The notes under the pieces are model-generated. The model had not been told where the DNA came from. It was given only the letters and a program-made list of their open reading frames with translations, and did not search any database. Of a stretch of DNA of 64,000 nt, positions 42,841-53,100 are shown in pieces. Source of the stretch: Chitinophaga sp. XS-30 (GTDB taxonomy: Bacteria > Bacteroidota > Bacteroidia > Chitinophagales > Chitinophagaceae); the NCBI RefSeq assembly GCF_008086345.1, contig NZ_CP043006.1, positions 4,462,032 through 4,526,031 on the forward strand. The letters are read 5' to 3'. The first letter of the stretch is position 1; each line of letters opens with the position of its first letter. Position numbers and translations under genes: made by a program.

Positions 42841-45288
42841 CTAAAACCCATCTCCCCCCATCTCTCCTTCTCCTCCACTATCCCCACCTCGCTTCCGCTT
42901 GAATATATTCGTATCCATCTTCCCGAACCTCCAGCTCACATTCAGCCGCAACTCCCGCGAAACACGCTTCCGGTAACGCTCGGATTCTGAAAACGTAGTA
43001 CGCGTATAACTCAGGTCCCGGTCCCAGTTAAAGATATCATTCAGCCCCAGCGACACGGAAAAGTTCTTTTTTTCAAAGAAATCCTTCTTGATAGCAACAT
43101 CGATCTGGTATTCCGGTGCATCCTCTCCCTGCGGCTCAATACGCTTTGACTCATATTCTCCGGTTACCTGCAGCGTGAGGTTCCACGGCAGCTTCGTATT
43201 GCTGTTGATCTTGCCGAACCATACAAAACCCGCATTGCTCAGGTCTTCCGCATCGATCTTCGTTTGCGCGAAATTCACGTTCGTGGTTACATCCCAGTTC
43301 TTCGTCAGCTGGTTCCGCATGGTCACTTCCAGACCATAGGAATTACGAACGGATGCATTGATCGGGTATCTCAATACCACATTACGTTCCTGACCATCGA
43401 GATTCAATACCGTATCTACAAAAAAGTCAGTAATGGCATTAGGTGTGTTACGGTAATAAATGGATGCCAGTACACTGTGCTTGCGTTCGAAGTCCTTCAG
43501 ATAAGACAATTCAAAGGAATTGGTGAACTCGGGCTGCAGCGTAGGGTTACCGCGACTGGCTGAATTCGCATTGTATTCGATGTTCGGCAGCAGGTCCCGG
43601 AACCAGGGGCGGCGGATACGGCGGCTGTAATTCAGCTGCAGCTCATGATCGCCTTTGAATTTCTGGGTCAGAAAGATGCTGGGGAACAGGCTGATCGGAT
43701 AATCTATCTTGTAATTGGCGTCTTTCACATTACGCAGTTCACCACTGTAGAATGACTGCTCCGCACGCAAACCGGTCTGGAAACCAAAGTTCCCGAACGC
43801 CCCGGTATAACTGAGGTATGCTGCGTTGATCTGCTCCGTATAGTGGTAGTCGTTAGACAATGCCGAATCATACAAAAAAGCCCCGCTGTCGAAATCCCGG
43901 CCATAAGTACTGAGCACATTATTGAAGGTGCGGGAGTTCGTCCGCAGGCCGGCTTCTATCTTGGATTTTTCGGTAAGCGGGTTAACGAAATCGATCTGGC
44001 CGGTGTAGTATGACGTATTACCGTTCCCGTTAGCATAGCGCAGCTCGGGCTGTATCGGCGAGCTGATCGGCTGGTGCTGCATATCGAAGTATTGCAGATT
44101 ATAATCATCCCGGTTCTCGCTATTGGCGCGGTTATAGGTAAAGTCGGCCGTCAGTTCCCGCCCTTCTTTTGAAAACGTGCGCTTATACCCCACCTGCGTG
44201 CTGTAGTTGCGGAACTGGCGTTTGCTATCGTTCCGCCCCTCGGCGTATCTTACACGGTTCTGATGCTCGTCCAGTTCGTAGATCGTTTGTGCGTTAAGGT
44301 TATTAAAGTCTCCGGCGGTGATCCCCTGCGACAGCGTAACGGTATTCCGGTTATCGATAAACCAGTCGAACCCGATGCGCCCGGACTGGAACTTGCGGCC
44401 AAACTCACCATCCTGGTACTGGTCCATATAAGTGGTGGTGTCGTCAGACAGGTTCTTACGGAACATATTGGATGTCATGGGCGATCTCCGGTCGCGGAGA
44501 TTATAATTCATGAAAAGATTGATCTTGCCTTCGCGGACACTGAGGTCTACTCCTGCATTGGAGCTCCTGGTGGTGGAAATACCGGCATTGACGAGGCCGT
44601 TGACGCCTGTTTTGCGATTCTTCTTCAGCACAATGTTCAGGATACCGCTCATCCCTTCTGCATCATATTTCGCAGACGGGTTGGTCACCACCTCCACGGA
44701 AGCAATAGCGTCCGCAGGTATCTGGTCCAGCGTAAGTGTGCTTGGGCGGCCATCGATAAAAATAGTGGGACTGCCGTTCCGCACGGAAACATTCCCGTCG
44801 ATATCCACATTAACGGACGGCACCTGGCGCAAAACGTCGGTAGCCGTTCCCCCGATACTTGCGAGGTTCTTGTCCACATTGAACACCCGCTTATCGATCT
44901 CCATGGTAAAGGCCGGCTTTTCTCCTACCACCTCTACCGTTTCAAGCGCGGTAGCCGAGGTTTTCAGTCTGATATTGCCCACATCTGTGGAGCGTTTTAC
45001 AGACACTGCCTGGAAATACGTTTCATAGCCGATGAAATATATTTTCAGGATGTAGTTACCCGGTTTAAGTTGGCGAAAATCGAAATCCCCGTTGGGTTTG
45101 GACAGCATTCCCGTCAAAACCACCGAGTCCGGATTCAGTAAAGCAACAGATGCATATTCTACAGGTTTCCCCGTCCGGTCGTCCAATAATTTCCCTAACA
45201 ATTCAGCCTGGGCCTCTCCTTGTTGTGCCTTGATGTGGATACTGATTCCCATGATCCATCCCAGCAGCAAAATGACAATTTTCCTCAT
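42841..45288 (-). CDS. Outer-membrane beta-barrel receptor (TonB-dependent-receptor-like, OMP_b-brl_3 type)
   Basis: 815 residues. A signal peptide ends HIKAQQGEA. Residues about 25-105 form a carboxypeptidase-regulatory-like (CarbopepD) domain (LLGKLLDDRTGKPVEYASVAL, GNYILKIYFIGYETY). A plug follows (VFNVDKNLASIGGTATDVLRQ, VNVDIDGNVSVRNGSPTIFIDGRP, ASVEVVTNPSAKYDAEG), then a long barrel. The C-terminus carries a glycine/acid-rich tail (GGDSGGEGEMGG). It fits the outer-membrane-beta-barrel family proteins related to TonB receptors but lacking a SusD partner; none is adjacent. The cargo is unknown. It is divergent from the secreted protein gene at 45468. Confidence 0.85.
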   Translation of the reverse strand: MRKIVILLLGWIMGISIHIKAQQGEAQAELLGKLLDDRTGKPVEYASVALLNPDSVVLTGMLSKPNGDFDFRQLKPGNYILKIYFIGYETYFQAVSVKRSTDVGNIRLKTSATALETVEVVGEKPAFTMEIDKRVFNVDKNLASIGGTATDVLRQVPSVNVDIDGNVSVRNGSPTIFIDGRPSTLTLDQIPADAIASVEVVTNPSAKYDAEGMSGILNIVLKKNRKTGVNGLVNAGISTTRSSNAGVDLSVREGKINLFMNYNLRDRRSPMTSNMFRKNLSDDTTTYMDQYQDGEFGRKFQSGRIGFDWFIDNRNTVTLSQGITAGDFNNLNAQTIYELDEHQNRVRYAEGRNDSKRQFRNYSTQVGYKRTFSKEGRELTADFTYNRANSENRDDYNLQYFDMQHQPISSPIQPELRYANGNGNTSYYTGQIDFVNPLTEKSKIEAGLRTNSRTFNNVLSTYGRDFDSGAFLYDSALSNDYHYTEQINAAYLSYTGAFGNFGFQTGLRAEQSFYSGELRNVKDANYKIDYPISLFPSIFLTQKFKGDHELQLNYSRRIRRPWFRDLLPNIEYNANSASRGNPTLQPEFTNSFELSYLKDFERKHSVLASIYYRNTPNAITDFFVDTVLNLDGQERNVVLRYPINASVRNSYGLEVTMRNQLTKNWDVTTNVNFAQTKIDAEDLSNAGFVWFGKINSNTKLPWNLTLQVTGEYESKRIEPQGEDAPEYQIDVAIKKDFFEKKNFSVSLGLNDIFNWDRDLSYTRTTFSESERYRKRVSRELRLNVSWRFGKMDTNIFKRKRGGDSGGEGEMGGDGF

Positions 45289-45467
45289 GTTAACTTTTAC
45301 ACAAATTGATATACGATGCGGTTAAAAGTAAGCATTAATGCTACAGCGTGTAATAATAAATGGATGGATGGTTAAACGGCTGCTATAATAACAATTTAAT
45401 ACCCGGGAAGGTTACTGCTGAAAGCCAAAAAACCTTAAATTGCCTTGCTATTTTAAATGCTATACCC

Positions 45468-46550
45468 ATGAAAACAGTACTTGCTATTTTATCAGCCGCA
45501 TTGCTGATGCAAACGGCTGCGGCACAAGATCCCGTGTATGACAAAAACACAGATACCAGTTCCCCCCGGAAAACGGTCAGCCTGAAGAAATACGGTTATA
45601 ACGATCCCCGCCTGGAAAAGGTCACTGCTATTGAAGTTTTGCCCGTCCAGTGGGACACAACAAGACTGGGATTTGTACAGGTAGGCCTCGCCAACAAAAA
45701 AATAGAGGCGAGACCCGCGACTTCCCACCGGCATTTCCTGCAGGATTACATTAACAACCAGTATGGAACGCAGCTGAAACCCGGTGGTGCCCATCTGTTA
45801 TGGGCCGTAAAGGATCTCCGGATCAATGAAAAAACATTTGCCATGAATGAAAGGGGCTATGCCAGGCTGAAAGCGGATGCTTATATCTCTGCAGACGGGC
45901 AGCAATACACCCTGATCGCGGCGTTCGACACCATAGTAATGCGAAATGGCATGGAGGTCACCTCCCGGCATGATGAAAATATTGCCCGGGTGATCCATTT
46001 GCTGTTGAAAACCTCGCTGGATGAAGGATTGCCCCTGCTTGAGACAACCATTGCCTCCCTTCCGAAAGAAGCCGTGATCTCCTCCCAGTTGTCCGCCCTC
46101 CGGATGCCCATCCTGGAAGATCAGTTTTATATGGAAGGGGTTTATATGTCCTACGAGGAATTCAAGGCCAACAAACCGTCCATCACGGCCTTCCACGCGG
46201 AAAAGACTAAAAAGGAATTCTCCCTGTACACCCTGGATGACCAAAACAACAAAGTCCCCATTAACAACGCCTGGGGCTTCTGCACCAAGGCCGAACTGTA
46301 CAAGATCGATAACAACAACATCGTTCCCCTGGAAAAAAGCGGGAACGGGTTTATCATCTCCAAATACCTCGAAGACGCCCAACGCCGTAATAAAGCCATA
46401 TTCATGAACGCTGTGTTCGGAGGCGTCACCGGCGCTGCTATTGCTGCCGGCGCCACACAGGTCTACCTCGTACGGTCCGTCCCCTATATCACCAAACAAC
46501 AGCCGGAAGCTACCGCGCTGGACATGCTGACGGGAGAATTGACGCTCTAG
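45468..46550 (+). CDS. Secreted protein of unknown function
   Basis: 360 residues from the ATG at 45468, which is followed at once by a clear signal peptide (MKTVLAILSAALLMQTAAAQ). The frame is open from 45360, but the extra N-terminus is not protein-like and would bury the signal. The mature part contains KYGYNDPRLEKVTAIEVLPVQWD, HRHFLQDYINNQYGTQLKPG and a hydrophobic C-terminal stretch (AIFMNAVFGGVTGAAIAAGA) that could be a membrane or glycine-zipper segment. No family recognised. It may face the periplasm or outer surface. Confidence 0.65.
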   Translation: MKTVLAILSAALLMQTAAAQDPVYDKNTDTSSPRKTVSLKKYGYNDPRLEKVTAIEVLPVQWDTTRLGFVQVGLANKKIEARPATSHRHFLQDYINNQYGTQLKPGGAHLLWAVKDLRINEKTFAMNERGYARLKADAYISADGQQYTLIAAFDTIVMRNGMEVTSRHDENIARVIHLLLKTSLDEGLPLLETTIASLPKEAVISSQLSALRMPILEDQFYMEGVYMSYEEFKANKPSITAFHAEKTKKEFSLYTLDDQNNKVPINNAWGFCTKAELYKIDNNNIVPLEKSGNGFIISKYLEDAQRRNKAIFMNAVFGGVTGAAIAAGATQVYLVRSVPYITKQQPEATALDMLTGELTL

Positions 46551-46705
46551 TAAATCTCCCGGGCAAAACCGGCCAACAGGCCACATCAACCAATGACCTC
46601 CGCCCCGGATAACCGGCAATTCACCGGATGCCGGAAATACACCGGGCCTTATAAAAGGAAAAGGATGAACGGAAAGCGGCCCCGGGCAGACGTTTGCGCC
46701 AGCTT

Positions 46706-46738
46706 TTACCGGTAACGGAAAATAGTATCGACCGGTAA
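46706..46738. repeat. Palindrome and second half-site between the secreted protein and tetR
   Basis: TTACCGGTAA (46706-46715) is a perfect 10-base palindrome, and ACCGGTAA recurs at 46731-46738. The two are spaced by 15 bases and could be sites for a dimeric regulator or could pair as a hairpin. No known motif is matched. Confidence 0.3.
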
Positions 46739-46774
46739 GAAAAAAACATCACTATCTATCCAGATAAAAATAAA

Positions 46775-46807
46775 TTTGCAAATACTGAACACTGTTCATT
46801 ATATTTG
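46775..46807 (+). promoter_or_regulatory. Promoter of the tetR-family gene
   Basis: TTTG (46775-46778), a 21-base spacer and TATATTTG (46800-46807) match the Bacteroidota consensus fully. Transcription would start near 46814, 12 bases before the ATG. A 13-base palindrome lies in the spacer. Confidence 0.75.
46786..46798. promoter_or_regulatory. Probable TetR operator, site 1
   Basis: TGAACACTGTTCA is an inverted repeat (TGAAC-ACT-GTTCA) placed between the -33 and -7 elements of the regulator's own promoter, the usual position for autorepression. A close copy occurs at 47494-47506 in front of the efflux genes. Confidence 0.65.
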
Positions 46808-46825
46808 CTGCGTAAACATTTTAAC

Positions 46826-47437
46826 ATGGGCATTTCTGACAGAAAGGAAAGAGAGAAACAGGAAATGAAGCGCCTGATCATTGACGCTTCCATGCGCATG
46901 TTCCTCGAAGAGGGATATGAGAAGACCTCCATCCGCAATATCGCGGACAAGATCGAGTACAGTCCGGGTACGATATACCTGTATTATAAAGATAAAGACG
47001 AGCTCCTGCACGAAGTGCAAAAGGAAGCATTCGACAGGCTGCACCAGAATTTGCTGGAAAAAGCGCCCAGCAAAAGCCCCTGGAAACGCCTGGAACAGAT
47101 CACTACGGCCTATCTCGAATTCGGGCATGCGCAACCGGACCTGTACGACCTCATGTTCATCATCCGGGCGCCGATGAATAAAGCGGAAGAAAGCGGCTGG
47201 AAGAACGGGAAAGCCTGCTTCAGCTACCTGCTGGACTGTGTGCAGGAATGCATCGATAAAAAACTCCTCCGCTTCTCCGATCCGGGCATCGCAGCTCTCT
47301 CCATCTGGTCCATGTGCCATGGCCTGGTATCACTGAACGTACGGTGCCGGATGAAAGTAATGGAACAGGATGAAGCGGCTGTCATCAAAATGATAGCACT
47401 GGCTGTGCAGGAATACCTGCGGTTCATCAAAGCATAA
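46826..47437 (+). CDS. TetR/AcrR-family transcriptional repressor
   Basis: 203 residues. The N-terminal helix-turn-helix domain (about 10-60) reads LIIDASMRMFLEEGYEKTSIRNIA and EYSPGTIYLYYKDKDELL, the standard TetR recognition region. The C-terminal 140 residues form a ligand-binding domain (FGHAQPDLYDLMFIIRAP, SYLLDCVQECIDKKLL). The start at 46826 is the only ATG after the promoter; a TTG at 46805 overlaps the -7 element. The gene precedes a TolC-MFP-RND cluster. With matching palindromes at both promoters, it most likely represses itself and the pump until an inducing compound binds. Confidence 0.92.
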   Translation: MGISDRKEREKQEMKRLIIDASMRMFLEEGYEKTSIRNIADKIEYSPGTIYLYYKDKDELLHEVQKEAFDRLHQNLLEKAPSKSPWKRLEQITTAYLEFGHAQPDLYDLMFIIRAPMNKAEESGWKNGKACFSYLLDCVQECIDKKLLRFSDPGIAALSIWSMCHGLVSLNVRCRMKVMEQDEAAVIKMIALAVQEYLRFIKA

Positions 47438-47445
47438 AACAACTG

Positions 47446-47482
47446 ACAACCACGGATACACGTTTCCCTGGTTGTTTTTTTT
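47446..47482 (+). terminator. Rho-independent terminator after tetR
   Basis: A ten-base arm pair (47446-47455 with 47466-47475) with one mismatch and a 10-base loop, then T8 (47475-47482). It isolates tetR from the efflux genes, implying that these have their own promoter. Confidence 0.8.
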
Positions 47483-47493
47483 GATCTTGTTAC

Positions 47494-47506
47494 TAAACAA
47501 TGTTCA
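47494..47506. promoter_or_regulatory. Probable TetR operator, site 2
   Basis: TAAACAATGTTCA differs at only two positions from site 1, and the following TTAT is also shared. It overlaps the first possible ATG of the TolC-type gene (47500) and ends 2 bases before the second (47509). Confidence 0.6.
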
Positions 47507-47508
47507 TT

Positions 47509-48861
47509 ATGTTATCAAGGATTATTATTCTATTAGTGTTTACAAACATCACCCTGTATAGTCAGGCGCAGCCTTCGCAGCTGGATGGGTATATACAGGA
47601 GGCCTTCGCCCGAAACCAGGCCATCCGGCGCCAGCACTTCCAGTTGGACAAAAGCATGTATGCCCTGAAAGAAGCCAGGGCCTTTTTTCTGCCGCAGGCC
47701 GGTTTTGCGGCCAGCTACACCAAGGCCGGCGGCGGCAGAACAATTGACATTCCGATAGGCGACCTGATGAACCCGGTATATTCCACGCTGAACGAGTTGA
47801 CCAACAGCCATCAGTTCCCGCAGCTGGATAACCAGGCCATCCAGCTTACGCCGGACAATTTTTATGATGCGAGACTGCGCACTTCCCTCCCGCTGATCAA
47901 TACCGAAATATGGTACGCCAAAAAGATCCGGCAGGAAGATATCACCCGGCAGCAAGCCGTTCTCAATGTGTACAAACGCCAGCTGGTAAAAGATGTTAAA
48001 ACAGCCTACTACCAGTACTATCAGGCGTCGCAGGCCGTGGAGATCTATATCGCCGCCCTTGAACTGGTGCAGGAGAATATCCGGGTCAACAACAGCATGC
48101 TGAAGAACGGCATCCGCAACAGTACTTCCCTTACCCGTGCCCAGGCGGAAGCCGAGCGTACGGATGCCTTGCTGACACAGGCCAGGAACGGACAGAAAAA
48201 CGCAAAGGCATGGTTCAACTTCCTGCTGAACCGTCCGGCGGAAGACAGCATTCAGACAGACAACCTGGCAATTGGTGATCCGCAGATGGTCACCCCAACG
48301 GATATACGCTACCGCGAAGAGCTGGTGCAACTGGAAAAGACCCGCAACATGGCCATGCTGCAGCAAAAAATGCAGCATGCGGCTTTCGTTCCCAAGGTCA
48401 ATACTTTCCTCGATCTCGGCTCCCAGGGATTCAACTTTGCATTCAACAACAATACCCGGTACTACATCTGGGGACTTAACCTGCAATGGGACCTGTTTAC
48501 CGGCGGGCAGCGCCGCTACCGTACACTGCAGGCTGCCGCAGATGTTTCTATGGCGCAAACAGCATACGACGAGCACATGCAGGCTATGATGCTGGAACTT
48601 ACCCGTGCCGTTAACGACCATCACACGGCCCGGGCAGCATTTTCCAGCGCCCGGACACAGCTGCAGCTTTCCGAAAAGTACTACCGCGACCAGCTGAAGG
48701 TGTACAAAGAAGGACAGCTCCTGTACATCGAACTGCTGGATGCCCAGAACCAGCTGACCAATGCCCGCCTGCAACTGGCGCAGGCTTATGCGGCAGCACA
48801 GGTTTCCGCAGCGGAAGTTGAACGCGCCCAGGCCGGATACCCGTTAGCGAACACCCGATAA
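47509..48861 (+). CDS. TolC-family outer-membrane efflux protein
   Basis: 450 residues (453 if the ATG at 47500 is used). A signal peptide (IIILLVFTNITLYSQAQ) is followed by two repeated OEP helical/strand halves (IQEAFARNQAIRRQHFQLDKS, LTRAQAEAERTDALLTQAR, LYIELLDAQNQLTNARLQLAQAY), the architecture of trimeric outer-membrane channels. It is the outer-membrane duct for the MFP and RND proteins encoded next. The start is uncertain because the probable operator covers both candidate ATGs; the second leaves the operator immediately upstream. Confidence 0.88.
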   Translation: MLSRIIILLVFTNITLYSQAQPSQLDGYIQEAFARNQAIRRQHFQLDKSMYALKEARAFFLPQAGFAASYTKAGGGRTIDIPIGDLMNPVYSTLNELTNSHQFPQLDNQAIQLTPDNFYDARLRTSLPLINTEIWYAKKIRQEDITRQQAVLNVYKRQLVKDVKTAYYQYYQASQAVEIYIAALELVQENIRVNNSMLKNGIRNSTSLTRAQAEAERTDALLTQARNGQKNAKAWFNFLLNRPAEDSIQTDNLAIGDPQMVTPTDIRYREELVQLEKTRNMAMLQQKMQHAAFVPKVNTFLDLGSQGFNFAFNNNTRYYIWGLNLQWDLFTGGQRRYRTLQAAADVSMAQTAYDEHMQAMMLELTRAVNDHHTARAAFSSARTQLQLSEKYYRDQLKVYKEGQLLYIELLDAQNQLTNARLQLAQAYAAAQVSAAEVERAQAGYPLANTR

Positions 48862-48874
48862 TGCACATGGCAAT

Positions 48875-49040
48875 CATCAAACGAAGTTCGATGATACCCG
48901 TAACAAAATAATTATGTCGCCATCAAACGAAGTTCGATGACACCCGTAACAAAATAATTATGCCGTCATCAAACGAAGTTCGATGACACCCGTAACAAAA
49001 TAATTAAGTGGTCATCAAAGATTTCACCTACCCGTAAAGC
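48875..49040. repeat. Three tandem 46-bp repeats plus a partial fourth
   Basis: CATCAAACGAAGTTCGATG recurs at 48875, 48921 and 48967, each followed by CACCCGTAACAAAATAATTA (or with one or two changes), giving an exact 46-base period. A fourth, degraded copy starts at 49013 and ends in ACCCGTAAAGC. Each unit contains an imperfect palindrome (CATC-AAC-GTT-GATG, also CGAA-G-TTCG), so the transcript could form three hairpins. The array fills most of the gap between the TolC and MFP genes. Confidence 0.85.
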
Positions 49041-49054
49041 ATAAACTTCAACAT

Positions 49055-50164
49055 ATGAAAACGAACTTCTTCCACATTCCCATGCTGCTCCTGGCCCTGC
49101 CCGTGCTGATCAGCGCCTGCGGCTCCGGTTCCGCCGCATCGAAAATACCGGCACAGGCCGCAATCCCCGTAAAACTCCTGCCGCTGAACACCGGCGCAGC
49201 ACAGGCCGCAATCCCGGTATCAGGCACTTTTACAACAGATGATGAAGTGCTGCTGTCCTTCAAAACCGGCGGCATCATCCAGCGCATCCTGGTCAAGGAA
49301 GGCGATGCCATCAGGCAGGGACAGACCGTGGCCGTCCTCAATCCTGTTGAGATAGATGCCCAGGTGCAGCAGGCACAACTGGCCTTTGAAAAAGCGCAGC
49401 GGGACCATCAGCGCGCAACCAATCTGTATAACGACAGCGTAGCCACGCTGGAACAGTTGCAAAACGCCCGGACCGCCAAAGAAATCGCCCATCAGCAGTT
49501 GCGCACCGCGCAATTTAACCGCAACCATAGCGTCATCACTGCTCCCCGGAATGGCTACGTGCTAAGAAAACTTGCCGCGGAAGGGCAACTGGTACAACCG
49601 GGCACACCGGTACTCCAAACCAATGGCGCCGGAGCCGGCAACTGGATGTTGCGCGCCAGTGTAAGCAACACGGAATGGGCCGCCATCCGGTTGCAGGATA
49701 CGGCATCGGTGGAAGTGGAATCTGCACCCGGACGAACCTTCAGCGGCAGGGTCTCCCGGCGGTCCGAAGGAACAGACCCGGCCACCGGCGCTTTTACCAT
49801 CGATATCAAACTGGATGGTACAAAACCCGCCAACATAGCCTACGGCTTGTTCGGCAAAGCGGTGATAAACTCCCGCAATACTTCCGCCGCAGGAACATGG
49901 CGGATCCCTTATGATGCCCTGCTGGATGGTGACAGCGGATCGGGCTACGTATTCGTCACCAATGACGGTAAAACGGCGCGGAAAGTAAAAGTAACTGTAG
50001 CGGGAATGGAGAAAGATAAAGTCATCATCAGCCAGGGCCTCGAAGATGCCGGCCGGCTGATCATCTCCGGAAGCGCCTATCTGACGGATGGCAGCAGCAT
50101 CCGCGTGATGCCAGACAGCAGCATTCCTTCAACCGGTAAACAACAAGCACCACTCCATCCCTAA
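49055..50164 (+). CDS. RND efflux periplasmic adaptor (membrane fusion protein), lipoprotein
   Basis: 369 residues with a lipoprotein signal (ALPVLISACGSGS, Cys about residue 22). The lipoyl/barrel-sandwich halves flank a short helical hairpin (VLVKEGDAIRQGQTVAVLN in the region of residues 85-103, QAQLAFEKAQRDHQRATNLY and the return helix), then beta-barrel and membrane-proximal domains (TGAFTIDIKLDG, KVKVTVAGMEKDKVIISQGL). Such adaptors join the inner-membrane pump to TolC. It is 10 bases upstream of the pump gene and separated from tolC by the 46-bp repeats. Confidence 0.9.
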   Translation: MKTNFFHIPMLLLALPVLISACGSGSAASKIPAQAAIPVKLLPLNTGAAQAAIPVSGTFTTDDEVLLSFKTGGIIQRILVKEGDAIRQGQTVAVLNPVEIDAQVQQAQLAFEKAQRDHQRATNLYNDSVATLEQLQNARTAKEIAHQQLRTAQFNRNHSVITAPRNGYVLRKLAAEGQLVQPGTPVLQTNGAGAGNWMLRASVSNTEWAAIRLQDTASVEVESAPGRTFSGRVSRRSEGTDPATGAFTIDIKLDGTKPANIAYGLFGKAVINSRNTSAAGTWRIPYDALLDGDSGSGYVFVTNDGKTARKVKVTVAGMEKDKVIISQGLEDAGRLIISGSAYLTDGSSIRVMPDSSIPSTGKQQAPLHP

Positions 50165-50174
50165 AACCTGCCAG

Positions 50175-53100
50175 ATGAAAATTTCAGCATACGCCGTAAA
50201 GAACTACCAGTTCACCCTGGTGATCTTTATCATGATCATTGCACTGGGCATCACCACCATCCTCAATATGCCCCGCTCGGAAGACCCGGAAATGCATGCG
50301 CCCACCTATACGGTGATCGCGGTCTATCCCGGCACCAGCCCGAAAGATATGGAAGAGCTCATTGTAGACCCGCTCGAAAAAGAGATCTTCGGCCTGGAAA
50401 ATATCCTGCGCATCCGCACCCAGATCAGCGACGGACTGGCCACCATGCGGGTGGACTATACCTACAGCAGCGATGTGGACGAAAAATACCAGGAACTGGT
50501 GAGCGTTGTCAACAACAAACGGCGCGACCTCCCCGCAGATAACATCAGCATCGATATACAAAAATTCCAGCCTTCGGATGTGAATATCATGCAGATCGCA
50601 CTGATATCAGAAAACGCTCCCCGGGACCTGCTGAAATTCCATGCGGAAAAGCTCCAGGAAAAACTGGAAAGGCTTGCCCCGCTGAAAAAAGTGGACATCT
50701 ACGGCCTGCCGGAACAACAGGTCCGCGCCGAACTGAACCTGGAAAAAATGGCGCAGATGAACCTGCCGGTCAATAATGTGATCAGCAGCCTGCAGAATGA
50801 AACCCTCAGCATCCCCGGCGGCAGCATCGATGCGGGGAACAGGACCTTCAACATCAAGACCAGCGGCAACTTCCATTCCCTGCAGGAGATCGCCAACACC
50901 ATCGTGTACACCGGCAACGGCCGCAACGTGTACCTGAAAGATATTGCAAAAGTGTACTACGGCTACGCCGATGAAACCTATCTGACACGGCTGAACGGCT
51001 TCCGCTGCGTATTCGTGGCCGCCGCGCAGAAAGAAGGGGAAAACATCAGCAAAACACAACAGCTATACAAACCCGTTATCGATGAATTCAAACGCACATT
51101 GCCCGCAAATATCGACATGGTGCAGCATTTCGATCAGGCGGAAAATGTGAACAGGCGGCTGGGCAGCCTGGGGATCGACTTTATCATCGCCATCATGCTG
51201 GTAGCGATCACCCTGCTGCCGCTGGGGTTCCGGCAGGCCGTGATCGTTATGATCTCCATTCCGCTATCGCTTGCCATCGGTATCATTTTATTGCAATTCT
51301 TCGGCTATAATCTCAACCAGCTGAGTATTGTAGGACTGGTTGTGGCACTGGGCCTGCTGGTGGATGACAGCATTGTGGTGGTGGAAAATATCGAACGCTG
51401 GATGCTGCAGGGGTATAGCGCCACGGAGGCCACGCTGAAAGCCACGAAGCAGATCGGGATGGCCGTAGTGGGATGCACCGTTACCCTGATCATCGCGTTC
51501 ATGCCGCTGGTCTTCATGCCCGAAGGCTCCGGGGACTTTATCCGCAGCCTGCCATTGGCCGTGATCTTCTGCGTACTGGCGTCCATGGTGGTATCACTCA
51601 CCATCATCCCCTTCCTTACCAGCAAAATACTGAAACCGCATACCGGGCATCCGGATGGCAACATCTTCATGCGCGGCCTTAAAAAGCTCATCAGCGGGAG
51701 TTATGCACGGCTGCTGGACAAGGCCCTGCAAAGGCCCGTGCTCACCATTGTGTCCACAGTCATCATCTTCGGCGCGGCCATGTATATATTTCAGCTCATC
51801 GGCTTCAGTCTCTTCCCGCCTTCCGAAAAACCGCAGTTCCTGATCAATATCACTACTCCGCCCCAATCCAGCATCGCCTATACCAACAGCGTGGCGAAGG
51901 ATATAGAAAAGGCCCTGCAGCAGGAAAACGCCGTAAAATACTTTGCCACCAATGTAGGTAAGGGCAATCCCCGCATCTATTACAATGTTGTGCAGGAAAA
52001 CGAGCATAGCGATTTTGCACAGATCTTCGTACAGCTGGACGAACACACCAGTCCAACCGGCAAACTGGCGTTAATAGAAAAACTCCGCAGCGCCTGGACG
52101 CCCTACCCCGGCGCCAAAGTGGAGGTCAAGAATTTCGAGCAGGGACCGCCGGTGGTAGCACCGGTGGAAGTACGGCTTTTCGGGGACGATCTGGATACCC
52201 TGCGGCGGCTGGCCGGGCAGGTGGACCTGCTGCTCCGGCAAACGCCCGGCACCATCTACGTGGATAACCCGGTAGATCTCCTCAAAAGCGATATACGTGT
52301 GGATATTATGCCCGAAAAAGCGCAACAGCTGGGCGTTCCCTTCGTTCAGATAGACCGTACGGTACGCCTGGCCGTAGCGGGACTGTCGCTGGGCAGATAC
52401 ACCGATCATAACACGAACGACTACACTATACTACTGACCCGGGAGCATGATGGCAGGCCTACGCTCGATGCTTTCAACAATCTGTATGTGAACAGCCTGC
52501 AGGGCAAGGCCATCCCATTGTCACAGGTGGCTACGCTGAAAATGGAGACCTCGCCGGTGAACATCAATCACCAGGAAAAAAGAAGGGTCGTGTCCGTGAA
52601 AGCATTCTTGCAGCAGGGGTTCCTGGCCAACCGGGTAATTGATGATGTAGTGGCGGACATGAACAGCATGCAGCTGCCTGCGGGGTACAGCTATGAAATG
52701 GGCGGGGAGGTGGAATCCCGGCAGCAATCCTTCGGTGGTTTTCTTAATGTCATCATTGTTACGGCATTCCTGTTCATAGCTGTACTGATCCTGGAATTCC
52801 GGACCTTCAAAAGCACGCTGATCATTCTTTCCGTTATCCCCCTTGGGATCGTGGGCGCAGCCACCGCATTGTGGATCACCGGCAATTCGCTTTCCTTCGT
52901 GGCGATCATCGGCCTGATCGCGCTGGCCGGCATTGAAGTGAAGAATACGATCCTGCTGGTGGATTTCACCAACCAGCTGCGGGAACAGGGTAAAAGTCTG
53001 GATGAAGCGATACGCGAAGCCGGGGAAGTACGTTTTCTACCAATCGTGCTGACCTCGCTTACCGCCATCGGCGGGTTAATACCGATCGCTATTTCAGATA

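Noticed and set aside
45360-45467. Upstream extension of the secreted protein
   Set aside because: It would place about 36 non-signal residues ahead of a clean signal peptide that starts at 45468.
48875-49040. CRISPR-like array
   Set aside because: The whole 46-bp unit repeats without variable spacers, there are only three copies, and no cas genes are present.
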